NCBI RefSeq assembly: GCF_016863095.1
Contig: NZ_BOOF01000001.1
Coordinates: forward strand, 326,195 to 390,194
Length of the DNA: 64,000 nucleotides
Source of the DNA: Microbispora siamensis
GTDB taxonomy: Bacteria; Actinomycetota; Actinomycetes; Streptosporangiales; Streptosporangiaceae
Direction: 5' to 3'
Both the position numbers and the translations under genes were made by a program. Positions within the stretch are counted from its first letter, which is position 1; the number at the start of each line of letters is the position of its first letter. The notes under the pieces were generated by a model. The model was not told where the DNA came from. It did no database searches and saw only the letters and a list, made by a program, of their open reading frames with translations. Shown here piece after piece: positions 55,498-64,000 of the stretch.

Positions 55498-57021
55498 CTA
55501 GGAGCGGCGCAGCAGCGCCAGGAACATCGCGTCGGTGCCGTGCCGGTGCGGCCAGAACTGCGCGTACGGGCCGTCGCCGAGACCGGGCACCTCGGGCAGG
55601 AACGCGCGGGCGTCCAGCACCTCGACCCGGTCGCGCACGTCCTCCACCACCGCCCGGGTCTCGGCCAGGTGCGGCGAGCAGGTCACGTACGCGACGACGC
55701 CGCCCGGACGGACGGCCTCCAGCGCCGAGTCGAGCAGCCGCCGCTGCAGCGCGGTGAGCTCGGGGATGCTGCGGGGGTCGCGCCGCCAGCGGGCCTCCGG
55801 CCGCCTGCGCAGGGCGCCGAGCCCGGTGCAGGGGGCGTCGAGCATCACCCGGTCGAACGCGCCGGGCCGCCAGGCGGGCCGCGTGCCGTCGGCCGTGATC
55901 ACCTTCGCCTCTCGGGTGGTGCCCCAGACCAGCCGGGCGCGGTGATACTGCACGTCGGCGCCGAGCAGCCGGGCGCCCCGCTCGGTCGCCACCGCGTCGA
56001 GCAGCCCGGCCTTCCCGCCGGGGCCCGCGCACATGTCCAGCCAGGTGGCGTCCCGGTCGAGCGGCACGCGGGTCAGTGCGAGCGCGACGAGCTGGCTGGC
56101 CTCGTCCTGCACCGCGGCCCGCGCCTCCCCCACCGCGGGGATGGACCCCGGGTCGCCCTCCGGCAGATAGGCCGCGTACGGCGAGTAGGCGGCCGGCTCG
56201 GCCCCGGCCGCGACCAGTTCCTCCAGCGTGGCCCGGCCAGGCCGCGCCACCAGCGCCACGCGGGGCCGCTCGTTGTCGGCCTCCAGCAGCGCGGCCGTCT
56301 CGTCCACGTCCCCGCCCACGGCGTCGCGCAGGGCGGTGACGATCCAGCGGGGGTGGCTGTAGGTGACCGCCAGGTTGCCGACCGGGTCCTGCGCGCGCGG
56401 CGGGGCGACGATCTCCAGCCACTGCTCCAGCGTGCGGCCCGCGACCTTCCGCAGCACGGCGTTGGCGTAGCGGGACGGGCCCGGCCCGACGCGCAGCCGT
56501 ACGAGGTCGATGGTGGCGCTGACCGCCGCGTGGGGCGGGATCCGCGTGCGCAGAAGCTGGTGGACGCCGAGACGCACGGCGTCGAGCAGCGGCGGGTCCA
56601 CCTCCTCCGGCGGCCGGTCGCTGCACGCGGCGATGACCTCGTCGTAGGTCCCGAGGCCGCGCAGCGTGCCGTACGCCAGCTCGGTGGCGAGGGCCGCGTC
56701 GCGCCCGCTGATCCGCCGCTGCCGCAGCAGGGTCGGCATGAGCAGGTTGGCGTACGCGTCGCGCTCGTCGACGGCCCGCATCAGGTCGTAGGCGGCGTTA
56801 CGCGCCTCGTCGCGGGGCGGGCGCCCGCGGCCCTGCCTCGGCTGCCCGGCCTTCGCCGCGTGCGCGGCCTGCCCGCCGTGGCCCGCTCTGCCGCCGCGTC
56901 CCGGGCGGACCTGCCCCGAGCTGCCACCCGGGCCACCACCCGGGCCGCCGCCCTTGCCGCCGCCAGGGCCGCTCCCCTGGCCACGCCTCTCGCCGCCGCC
57001 CTGACCTCTGCCCTGTTTCAC
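55498..57021 (-). CDS. rsmB: 16S rRNA (cytosine967-C5)-methyltransferase RsmB
   Basis: RNA m5C methyltransferase. The N-terminal NusB-like RNA-binding domain starts near DEARNAAYDLMRAVDERDAY. The catalytic domain contains WLDMCAGPGGKAGLLDAVA (SAM site), MLDAPCTGLGALRRRPEARW (first cysteine) and VVAYVTCSPHLAETRAVVED (catalytic TCSP). I set the start at GTG 57021 (MKQGRGQGGGERRGQGSG), 507 residues, preceded by GAGGGTG. The frame extends to GTG 57171, overlapping fmt, and that coupled start cannot be excluded. About 65 residues of Gly/Arg-rich sequence precede the NusB-like domain. Confidence 0.93.
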   Translation of the reverse strand: MKQGRGQGGGERRGQGSGPGGGKGGGPGGGPGGSSGQVRPGRGGRAGHGGQAAHAAKAGQPRQGRGRPPRDEARNAAYDLMRAVDERDAYANLLMPTLLRQRRISGRDAALATELAYGTLRGLGTYDEVIAACSDRPPEEVDPPLLDAVRLGVHQLLRTRIPPHAAVSATIDLVRLRVGPGPSRYANAVLRKVAGRTLEQWLEIVAPPRAQDPVGNLAVTYSHPRWIVTALRDAVGGDVDETAALLEADNERPRVALVARPGRATLEELVAAGAEPAAYSPYAAYLPEGDPGSIPAVGEARAAVQDEASQLVALALTRVPLDRDATWLDMCAGPGGKAGLLDAVATERGARLLGADVQYHRARLVWGTTREAKVITADGTRPAWRPGAFDRVMLDAPCTGLGALRRRPEARWRRDPRSIPELTALQRRLLDSALEAVRPGGVVAYVTCSPHLAETRAVVEDVRDRVEVLDARAFLPEVPGLGDGPYAQFWPHRHGTDAMFLALLRRS

Positions 57022-57154
57022 GGTGTCACCCTCGACCCTGCCGCCCTCGACCCTGCCACTCGCTGATCCGCCGCCTTCGGCTCCGCGCTCCGCTGCCCGC
57101 CACACCGTCCTCCCGGCACCGTGCCGGGGCCGGGAGCCGGGCGGACAGGGCCCT

Positions 57155-58084
57155 TCAGACCAGGGTCTCACCGTCCGCGAACCGGACGCCGCGGCCCCAC
57201 TCGGCCGCCGTCATCTGCCGCTTGCCCTGCGGCTGCACCTCGCCCAGCTCGACGGGGTGGGTGCCGGTCCCGACGAGGACGGCCGTGCGCGTGGCCGCGA
57301 TCTCCCCGGGGGCGAGCTTGCCGGCGTCGGGCGCGAGCCGTACCGGGCCGATCTTGACCCGCTGGCCGCGGAACTCGGCCCACGCGCCGGGAGCCGGGGT
57401 GCAGGCCCGCACCAGCCGGTCCACCCGCATCGCGGGCGCGGCCCAGTCGATCCTGGCGTCCTCGACCGTGATCTTCGGGGCCAGACTGACGCCGTCCGCG
57501 GGCTGCGGGCGCGCCTCAAGCGTGCCGTCCTCGACCCCGTCGAGGGTGGCCAGCAGCAGGCCCGCGCCGGCCTCCGCGAGCCGGGCCAGCAGCGCGCCGC
57601 TGGTGTCGTCCGGACGGATCCGTTCGGTGAGCACGCCGAACACCGGCCCCGCGTCCAGCTCCTTCACGATGCGGAAGGTCGAGGCGCCGGTGACGTCGTC
57701 GCCGTGCAACACCGCGTGCTGCACGGGCGCCGCGCCGCGCCAGGCGGGCAGCACCGAGAAGTGCAGGTTGATCCACCCCTGCGGGGGGATGTCGAGCGCC
57801 GGCTGCGGCAGCAGGGCGCCGTACGCGACCACCGGGCAGCAGTCGGGGCCGATCGCCCGCAGCCGGTCGAGGAACTCCGGGTCCCCGGCCTTCGCCGGCT
57901 TGAGCACCTCGATCCCCGACTCCTCCGCGAGCTGGGCCACCGGGCTGGGGTGGACCTTGCGCCCCCGGCCGGACTGCGCGTCCGGCCGCGTCACCACGGC
58001 CGCCACCTCGTGACGGGGCGAGTCGAGCAGGGCGCGCAGCGACGGAAGCGCGGTGTCGGGCGTGCCGGCGAAGACCAGGCGCAC
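57155..58084 (-). CDS. fmt: methionyl-tRNA formyltransferase
   Basis: Formylates initiator Met-tRNA. The 309 residues start [20 protein letters not shown]. They carry [40 protein letters not shown] (catalytic region), [20 protein letters not shown] and a C-terminal anticodon-arm binding domain. Start GTG 58084 shares its first base with the last base of the def stop TAG, so def and fmt are tightly coupled. Upstream in-frame codons lie inside def. Confidence 0.96.
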   Translation of the reverse strand: MRLVFAGTPDTALPSLRALLDSPRHEVAAVVTRPDAQSGRGRKVHPSPVAQLAEESGIEVLKPAKAGDPEFLDRLRAIGPDCCPVVAYGALLPQPALDIPPQGWINLHFSVLPAWRGAAPVQHAVLHGDDVTGASTFRIVKELDAGPVFGVLTERIRPDDTSGALLARLAEAGAGLLLATLDGVEDGTLEARPQPADGVSLAPKITVEDARIDWAAPAMRVDRLVRACTPAPGAWAEFRGQRVKIGPVRLAPDAGKLAPGEIAATRTAVLVGTGTHPVELGEVQPQGKRQMTAAEWGRGVRFADGETLV

Positions 58085-58632
58085 TACAGAGCCCTTCCCT
58101 GCGTGGCGTGCGGCGAGACCTTCACCACCGGCGCCGACAGGCCGCTCCACTCGGCCTCGCGGATCGCCTTCATCGCGAGCTTGCGCTGCTTGGGGTCCAG
58201 CCGGTCGATGAACAGCACGCCGTCCAGGTGGTCGGTCTCGTGCTGGAAGCAGCGCGCCATGAGGTCGGTGCCCTCGATCGTCACCGGCTCGCCGTGCATG
58301 TTGAATCCCTTGGCCACCGCCCTGATCGCGCGGGGCGTCGGGAAGGACAGGCCGGGGAAGGACAGACAGCCCTCTTCACCCTCCTCGTCCATCTCGCCGC
58401 CGAGGTCGAGATCGGGGTTGATGAGGTGCCCGAGCTGCTCGTCCACGTAGTAGGTGAACACGCGCAGGCCGACGCCGATCTGCGGCGCGGCCAGACCGGC
58501 GCCCGGCGCGTCCATCATCGTGTCGGTCAGGTCCTTGACGAGCTTGCGCAGTTCCTTGTCGAAGTCGACCACCGGCTCGGCCGGGGTGCGCAGCACCGGG
58601 TCGCCGAACAGGCGGATCGGCTGAATGGCCAA
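58084..58632 (-). CDS. def: peptide deformylase
   Basis: Metalloenzyme removing the formyl group from nascent proteins. The 182 residues have the three motifs in order: [10 protein letters not shown] (about 44-53), EEGCLSFPG (metal Cys, about 86-94) and QHETDHLDG (two metal His, about 130-138). The start is TTG 58632, giving [20 protein letters not shown], with CGGAG seven bases upstream. No ATG or GTG fits this N-terminus. Followed by fmt with a one-base overlap. Confidence 0.96.
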   Translation of the reverse strand: MAIQPIRLFGDPVLRTPAEPVVDFDKELRKLVKDLTDTMMDAPGAGLAAPQIGVGLRVFTYYVDEQLGHLINPDLDLGGEMDEEGEEGCLSFPGLSFPTPRAIRAVAKGFNMHGEPVTIEGTDLMARCFQHETDHLDGVLFIDRLDPKQRKLAMKAIREAEWSGLSAPVVKVSPHATQGRAL

Positions 58633-58678
58633 GGGTTGGCTCCGTTCACGTCACGTACACGAGGAGGATCACCCCAGT

Positions 58679-59920
58679 CTACGGGCGTGAACGCACCTTC
58701 ATCGCCGTCTTCCTGGCGGTCTTCGCGATCAGCGGATCGGGATGGTGCCTGCCGAGCATCTCCAGCACCGCGAGGGCGTCGGGGTGGTCGGCCCGGCCCA
58801 TCTCGGGCACCAGCGTGAGCAGGTCCTCCCCGAGGAGGTCGAAATGGGCGACCGAGTCGACCGGAGCGCCGATGTAGAGCAGGGCCGCGAGGGTGTCCAC
58901 CGCCACCCAGGCCCCGTCGCCCTCGCCGAGGGCCGGCGCCTCCAGGTCCCGCACGCCCAGCCAGGCCGCGGCGTAGCGCCACATCATCGGCTCGTCCAGG
59001 GCCTCCCGTACGGCCTGCGCGGCCTCCGGGCCCAGCTCCTCCAGAACGGTCCCGGCGGTGCCGCGCTGGGCGGCGTTGCCGGACGCGGCGATCTTGATGA
59101 GCTCGCGCGCCGCGTCCTCCGGCACCCGGCGCTCCAGCCACAGCGTGGCGGCGCTGGCGGAGGCCCGGCCGGTCAGCATGGCGTCGATGAGGTCGGCGGC
59201 GCCCAACTCGGCGAGCGCGGCCACCTCGCCGAGCGACGGGGCGTCGTGGCCCTCCCTGAGCAGGTCGCGGCGCACCGCCCACACGCCCGGCTGGGTGAGC
59301 CGGACCAGCTCGCCCGTCAGCTCGATCAGCCCGCAGTACTCCAGCAGCGCCATCGCCGCGGCGAGTTCCCCCGGCAGGGTCATCCGCAGCCGCCGCAGGT
59401 CCGCCGGCCGCGCCTCGCAGCCCACCTCGTGGGCCTGGAGGATGCCGCCGGCCAGGGCGGCGAGCGGCATGCCCTCACGCACCGAGTAGATCGTCGCGAG
59501 GATCTCGGTGAGGTGCTCGTCGATGACGGCCGACCCGGTCAGGCCCTCCTCGGTCCGGTCGAGCACGTCCATGACCACGCCGTCCCAGAACTCCATCGGG
59601 TCGGGCACTCCGGGCCCGGGGCGGGCGCCCTGCCGGGTCACCTCCACGAGACGGCCGTTGACCGCGACCACCCACAGCAGACGCAGCCTGCCGGCCTCCA
59701 GGCCCAGCTCGGCGACGACCGCCTCGGCCTCGGCGGGGTGCGGCAGCCCCTGCTCGGTGACCTCGCACACACCCCGGGGTGAGGCCGCACATCGGGCCCC
59801 GACCCACTCGGCGATGCGGCGGGCGTCCCGTACGAGCGGGACCTCCCGCACCGCGTGGACGAGCTGCTCGTCGGGGGCGATGTCGACCGGCGGGAAGGTG
59901 AGCACGTCGCTGTCGGCCAT
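58679..59920 (-). CDS. conserved hypothetical protein, shorter tandem paralogue
   Basis: Function not recognised. The 413 residues start MADSDVLTFPPVDIAPDEQL and are largely helical and acidic, with a possible winged-helix-like piece (LRRLRMTLPGELAAAMALLEY) and HEAT-like helices near the C-terminus (AASGNAAQRGTAGTVLEELG). It resembles the C-terminal 400 residues of its upstream neighbour: AVREVPLVRDARRIAEWV aligns with AVRGVPLLRDAHRVVTWL, and RADHPDALAVLEMLGRHHPD with RVDHPDVVEVLELLGSTLPD. Start ATG 59920, 23 bp after the neighbour's stop. A Lys/Arg-rich end (TARKTAMKVRSRP) is shared. Confidence 0.8.
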   Translation of the reverse strand: MADSDVLTFPPVDIAPDEQLVHAVREVPLVRDARRIAEWVGARCAASPRGVCEVTEQGLPHPAEAEAVVAELGLEAGRLRLLWVVAVNGRLVEVTRQGARPGPGVPDPMEFWDGVVMDVLDRTEEGLTGSAVIDEHLTEILATIYSVREGMPLAALAGGILQAHEVGCEARPADLRRLRMTLPGELAAAMALLEYCGLIELTGELVRLTQPGVWAVRRDLLREGHDAPSLGEVAALAELGAADLIDAMLTGRASASAATLWLERRVPEDAARELIKIAASGNAAQRGTAGTVLEELGPEAAQAVREALDEPMMWRYAAAWLGVRDLEAPALGEGDGAWVAVDTLAALLYIGAPVDSVAHFDLLGEDLLTLVPEMGRADHPDALAVLEMLGRHHPDPLIAKTARKTAMKVRSRP

Positions 59921-59943
59921 TCCAGCAACTTACTGCACAGCAG

Positions 59944-61611
59944 TCACCTGATGCCCCGCGAACGAGCCTTGAAAGCGGCTTTCCGGGCGGCTTTGGCGGC
60001 CGCCTGGTCCGGCAGCGTGCTGCCGAGCAGCTCGAGAACCTCGACCACGTCGGGGTGGTCCACCCGCCACATGTCCTCGATGAGATGGGCGGGCGGCCCC
60101 GAGGCCGCGATGTTCTCCGCGAAGCCCTCCGGGTCGGCCTCGGCGGCGGGCAGCGCGAGCGCGAGCATGTCGACGCTCACCCACAGGACCTCCTCGGGGG
60201 TGAGCGCGGGCGCGTCCAGGCCGCGCGAGGACAGCCAGTGGATGGCGTGCGGGCGCAGCTCGGCGTCGTCCAGGTAGGACCGCACGACCGGCGCCGCCTC
60301 GACACCCAGCCGGTCCACGATGGTCACGGCGACCCCGCGCACCTCCGCCGGGGCGCCGGCCACGGCGGCGAGCAGCTCCGACGCGGCCTGCTCGGGAGTG
60401 CGCCGCGACAGCCATTCGGCGATGTCCCGCTCGGCCGCCTCGTCCGCCGTGCCGTCGCCGATCAGGCCGGCGATCAGCCCGCTCGCGTCTCCCTCGGCCG
60501 GGGCGGGCGCGAGCGGCGCGTCCAGGCCCATGCCGGCGTACAGCTCCCGCAGGCCCCACAGGGCGTGCGGGGTCAGGGCCAGGCCGTCCTCGGTCCGCTG
60601 GACCGTTCCCGCGTACGCCAGAGCGGTCAGCGCCTCGTCCAGCCTGCCGACCGGCCGCCCGGCGGCCACCTCGCGCAGGTAGTCGGCGAGCGCGTCCACC
60701 GGGACGGGCGACTGCAGCCGGTAGAGCAGGTCGTGGATCTGGGACATCCCCTCGTCCACCACCGCCTCCCCGGTGAGCGGCACGGACCTCTCGACGAGGA
60801 ACTCCAGCGCCGCCCGCCACAGGTCGAGCAGTTCCTCCTCACCGCGCGCGTCCAGCTCGCGGAAGTCCTCCGCGACCGCGACGGCCGTGCCGTCGAGCCG
60901 GGCCAGGCCCAGGTCGAGCGCGAGACGCCACGCCGGCTCGGGACACTCGACGCCGAGCTCGGCCCTGCACGCCCGCGCGTCCCTGACCCGCAGCGACCGG
61001 CGCGTCGTCACCGTGCGGCCGCCCTCCACCAGCCACGTCACCACCCGGTGGGCGTCGCGCAGCAGCGGCACCCCGCGTACGGCTCGCGCCACCTCCTCGC
61101 GCGGCGCGAGCCGTACGGGCGGCAGGGGCGCGCAGCCGGGGCAGTCGCATTCGTCGCCGTCCGCCTCCCCCTCCGCCCGCACGGCCTGGGCCGCGTCGAG
61201 CTCGAGGGAGTCGGGCCCGATGGCGCTGAACAGGCTCTTGGCCATGCCGAACTTGGACGTGTCGGCGAGCGCGCGCGGCATCTCCGGCTCGATGCGGTCG
61301 ATGGTCTCCCGCATGCGGGCGGCCGTCTTGCTGCCGATCTCGCCCGTGTCCAGCAGGAACTCGACCAGTGTCCGCGCCGCGGCGACCGTCTCCGGCGCGC
61401 TCTCCGGTGGCGCGATGACCTTGCGCGGGTAGATTTCCAGCAGGAGCTCCTCGAAGGTGCCCGGCCGGAAATCGCCCAGTTCGTTCACCTCCAGGTAGTC
61501 GCTGGCGTAGTCGCACAGCAGACGTACCTCGTCGACGTCGACCTCGACGTTCCGCTCGCGCCCCCAGGCACGCAGGCCGTCGATGGCCCGGTTCACCCAT
61601 TCGATCGACAC
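59944..61611 (-). CDS. conserved hypothetical protein, longer tandem paralogue
   Basis: Function not recognised. The 555 residues have an extra N-terminal domain of about 160 residues (MSIEWVNRAIDGLRAWGRER, then DVDEVRLLCDYASDYLEV) absent from the shorter paralogue. A short cysteine cluster, DECDCPGCAPLPP near residue 155-167, could bind a metal. Then comes the shared 400-residue region, which ends KAARKAAFKARSRGIR. Start GTG 61611. It lies between priA and the paralogue, in one minus-strand unit with def and fmt downstream. Confidence 0.8.
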   Translation of the reverse strand: MSIEWVNRAIDGLRAWGRERNVEVDVDEVRLLCDYASDYLEVNELGDFRPGTFEELLLEIYPRKVIAPPESAPETVAAARTLVEFLLDTGEIGSKTAARMRETIDRIEPEMPRALADTSKFGMAKSLFSAIGPDSLELDAAQAVRAEGEADGDECDCPGCAPLPPVRLAPREEVARAVRGVPLLRDAHRVVTWLVEGGRTVTTRRSLRVRDARACRAELGVECPEPAWRLALDLGLARLDGTAVAVAEDFRELDARGEEELLDLWRAALEFLVERSVPLTGEAVVDEGMSQIHDLLYRLQSPVPVDALADYLREVAAGRPVGRLDEALTALAYAGTVQRTEDGLALTPHALWGLRELYAGMGLDAPLAPAPAEGDASGLIAGLIGDGTADEAAERDIAEWLSRRTPEQAASELLAAVAGAPAEVRGVAVTIVDRLGVEAAPVVRSYLDDAELRPHAIHWLSSRGLDAPALTPEEVLWVSVDMLALALPAAEADPEGFAENIAASGPPAHLIEDMWRVDHPDVVEVLELLGSTLPDQAAAKAARKAAFKARSRGIR

Positions 61612-61651
61612 AGAGGCACGCTAACGGCTCGCTTTGTGCGAGGCGAATCGG

Positions 61652-63901
61652 TCAGATGAGATCGAGCGGATCAATGTTCACACGTACCACGTCCGGCGCC
61701 TTGCGCGCGGAGCGCACACCGGAGGCGCCCTTGAGCGCGCGGGCCAGCGCGGACCCGAGGTGGCGCGGCACCCGGACCATGGCCCGTTCCAGCCCGCCCT
61801 CCACCGGCACCGGCCCCAGCACCTGCGCCCCCACGGGCAGCACGGCGCTCGCCAGCGTCTCCCTGACCGCCGCCGCCGGGCCCGTCAGCGTCGCCATCCG
61901 CACGGCCGGGGGGAAGCCCAGCTCGGCCCGCTCGTCGAGCTCGCGTTCCGCGAAGGTGACGGGGTCCCAGCGCAGCAGGGCCTGCACGGCGGGCACCGCG
62001 GCGTCGGCCAGGACGACCAGCTCCCCCGCCGGTCGCAGCAGGGCGGCGGCGTTCGTCCAGCGCCGCAGCGCCTCCTCGGCCGCGCGCAGGTTGGGGCGGC
62101 CCAGCAGCGCCCATCCGTCGAGCAGCACGGCGGCCGCGTAGCCGCCGTCCGGCACCGGCTCGGCCCCGGGCGTCGCCACGACCAGCGCGGGGGCGCCGCT
62201 CACCGTCGCGAGCACGCCGTCGCGGCCGCTGGTGCGCACGGCCACCGAAGGAAAGGCCCGGCCCAGTTCCTCCGCGGTGCGCCGCGCGCCCACGATGACG
62301 GCCCGCACGCCGGTCCCGCCGCAGGACGGGCAGCGCCAGTCGCCCGCGATCCGGCCGCACCAGCGGCAGTACGGCACGGCGTGCCCGCCGCGCAGCGCGA
62401 GCGGACCCGAGCACACCGGTCCCGTGGCCGAGGGCTCCAAGAGCACGGGTTCCGCGAGCATCCGTGCCCTGCCGCCGGGCGCCGCGCCCGCCGAGGCGGC
62501 CCCTGCCGCCGGGGCCGGGCGCACCGGCGGCAGCCCGGAGCAGCGGGCGGGGGCGCGGCAGTGACGGCACGCCAGCGCGGGCAGGTAGCCCCTGCGCGGC
62601 ACCTGGACGAGCACAGGACCGTGCTCCAGCCCCTCCCGCAGCGCCCGCCACGCGAGGCTGGGCAGGCGGGCCGCCCTGGCCGCCTGGTCGCGGGCCAGCT
62701 CCGCGTCGTCGCCCGCCGGGCGCACCCGGGGCGCGCGGGCCCTGACCACCGCTCGATCGGGGACGAGCGGGGCCGCCCAGCCCGTCTCGACGAGCGCCGT
62801 GGCCTCGGCGGTGCGCGCGTAGCCGCCGACGAGCAGGCCCGCCCCGGCCTGGTGCGCGCGCAGGCCCAGGACCTCCCGCGTGTGCGGGTAGGGCGCGTGG
62901 CGCTCGGCGTGCAGGTCGTCGCCGTCGTCCCAGACGACCGCCAGCCCCAGGCGGGCCACCGGCGCGTACGCCGCGGGGCGGTTGCCCACCACGATCCCGA
63001 TCTCGCCGCGCAACGCCTTGAGCCAGCGCCGGTAGCGCTCCGCGGGCCCGAGGTCCGCCGTGATCGCCACGTGCGGCGTCTCCCCCAGGGCCGCGGTCAC
63101 CAGCGCCACGTCCTTGCCGTCGGGCACCACCACGACGACGCCCCGGCCGCCGTCCAGCGTCGCCCGCGCGGCGGCCGCGATGGCGTGCGGCCACGACGGC
63201 CCGCCCGCGTCCGTGCCGGGCAGGGCCGTCCACACGGCGCGCGGCGCCCTGCCCTCGGCCAGCGCCTCCAGGAAGGAGGCGCCCGCCGGGTAGGCCCTCC
63301 AGGCGTCGCCGTCGGCGCCCGCGCCGGTGCCGGGGGAAGCCGCCCGGCGCGCGGGGGTTCTCGCCTCGGCCTCGACCCGGGCGTGCCGCGGCGGAACGGC
63401 CAGGCGCAGGACGTCCGACATGGTCCCGGCGTACCGGTCGGCCACGGCGCGGGCCAGCCGCGCGATGTCGGGGGTGAGGACGGGCTCCGGGGAGATCACC
63501 CGTTCCAGGAAGGACAGCCGGCCCTCGTGCTCGCTCTCGGAGAGCCGTTCGAGTAGGTAGCCGTCGGCGAGCTGGCCGGCGAAGCGGACGCGCACCCGGC
63601 AGCCGGGCACCGCCTCGGCGTCCATCGTGGTGGGGACGAGATAGTCGAAGGGCCGGTCGAGGTGCGGCAGCGGCGTGTCCACCACGACCCTGGCGACGGG
63701 AAGGTCCGGCGCCGCCTCGCGCGCGCCCTTGGACGCGCCCGTCCGCGCCCGCCCCGGGGCCGTGCCCCCACGCGCCCGCTCAGCCGTCCCCCGCGCCCGC
63801 TCTGTGCCCCCACTCGCCCGCTCGGTGGCCTGCCGCGGGGCGGCCGGGGGCGCCGGGATGAGCGCCTCCTGGGGATGCGGGGCGCGGGTCGGCTCGGTCA
63901 C
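61652..63901 (-). CDS. priA: primosomal protein N' (PriA), actinobacterial helicase-deficient type
   Basis: Replication restart protein. Of 749 residues, a variable N-terminus (to about 65, Ala/Arg/Gly-rich with RARG repeats) precedes the DNA-binding domain VARVVVDTPLPHLDRPFDYL. The central region aligns with the helicase lobes but lacks a Walker A GKT (VVVVVPDGKDVALVTAALG) and a DEAH box (AVVWDDGDDLHAERHAPYP), as known for actinobacterial PriA. Zinc cysteines occur in ACRHCRAPARCSG and CRWCGRIAGDWRCPSCGG. The C-terminus is DVVRVNIDPLDLI. Start ATG 63901. Confidence 0.93.
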   Translation of the reverse strand: MTEPTRAPHPQEALIPAPPAAPRQATERASGGTERARGTAERARGGTAPGRARTGASKGAREAAPDLPVARVVVDTPLPHLDRPFDYLVPTTMDAEAVPGCRVRVRFAGQLADGYLLERLSESEHEGRLSFLERVISPEPVLTPDIARLARAVADRYAGTMSDVLRLAVPPRHARVEAEARTPARRAASPGTGAGADGDAWRAYPAGASFLEALAEGRAPRAVWTALPGTDAGGPSWPHAIAAAARATLDGGRGVVVVVPDGKDVALVTAALGETPHVAITADLGPAERYRRWLKALRGEIGIVVGNRPAAYAPVARLGLAVVWDDGDDLHAERHAPYPHTREVLGLRAHQAGAGLLVGGYARTAEATALVETGWAAPLVPDRAVVRARAPRVRPAGDDAELARDQAARAARLPSLAWRALREGLEHGPVLVQVPRRGYLPALACRHCRAPARCSGLPPVRPAPAAGAASAGAAPGGRARMLAEPVLLEPSATGPVCSGPLALRGGHAVPYCRWCGRIAGDWRCPSCGGTGVRAVIVGARRTAEELGRAFPSVAVRTSGRDGVLATVSGAPALVVATPGAEPVPDGGYAAAVLLDGWALLGRPNLRAAEEALRRWTNAAALLRPAGELVVLADAAVPAVQALLRWDPVTFAERELDERAELGFPPAVRMATLTGPAAAVRETLASAVLPVGAQVLGPVPVEGGLERAMVRVPRHLGSALARALKGASGVRSARKAPDVVRVNIDPLDLI

Positions 63902-64000
63902 GCCTCCGTCCTACCAGACCCGGCGAGCCCTAATCACACGTACGCCCGCCGCCTGTGGACGTCCGGGCACGCGCGGGCGGCGCCCGCCGTCAGGGGCGGG
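63902..64000. other. sequence upstream of priA, no gene seen
   Basis: The last 99 bp hold no recognisable gene; the final 60 bp become very GC-rich and could belong to the end of a gene outside the window. Confidence 0.4.

Overview
The window is about 64 kb of very GC-rich DNA with dense genes, many GTG starts and ATGA or GTGA stop/start overlaps. This fits a filamentous high-GC actinomycete. Gene order and protein character (DNPR-type MurE, PnuC-like gene in an FMN-riboswitch rib operon, DUF574 and DUF4031 families, PriA without helicase motifs) suggest a Streptosporangiaceae-like organism. That placement is inference; no rRNA is present.

Layout. (1) 1-16.8 kb, all minus strand: the complete division and cell wall (dcw) cluster, in transcription order mraZ, rsmH, ftsL, ftsI, murE, murF, mraY, murD, ftsW, murG, murC, ftsQ, ftsZ, with ftsZ cut by the window edge. 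A four-unit MraZ-type operator precedes mraZ. (2) 17.3-22.0 kb, plus strand: moxR, a DUF58 protein and a TgpA-like transglutaminase. (3) 22.1-28.6 kb, minus strand: DUF3040 protein, DNA polymerase IV, a methyltransferase, nusB, efp, an M24 peptidase, an LLM-class oxidoreductase and an internally deleted methyltransferase remnant. (4) 28.6-32.4 kb: a four-gene molybdo-hydroxylase maturation cassette (MoxR/CoxD-like, CoxE-like, XdhC, MocA-like) with no structural enzyme genes. (5) 32.5-38.2 kb: accessory region with a divergent ArsR/MFS pair, an HD protein, a DUF4031 protein, a secreted six-cysteine cationic peptide, a lipoprotein of unknown function and an epoxide hydrolase. (6) 38.3-43.1 kb: WYL regulator and an ssuCBAD-like sulfonate uptake and desulfonation operon. 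(7) 43.1-48.2 kb: riboflavin operon (ribD, ribE, pnuC-like, ribBA, ribH) under an FMN riboswitch. (8) 48.6-54.6 kb: a five-gene peptide/nickel-type ABC transporter. (9) 54.7-63.9 kb, minus strand: rpe, rsmB, fmt, def, two tandem paralogous proteins of unknown function and priA.

The most interesting signals are: two short ORFs beginning MSERSERI that occupy two rib operon junctions and overlap the flanking genes by ATGA at both ends, as though a repeat module had inserted while keeping translational coupling; the small secreted Cys-rich cationic peptide; a collagen-like cytoplasmic tail on FtsI together with low-complexity tails on FtsL, FtsW and FtsZ; short in-frame tandem repeats with periods of 12, 15 or 18 bp near gene ends; and the orphan maturation cassette next to a methyltransferase gene that lost its catalytic core.
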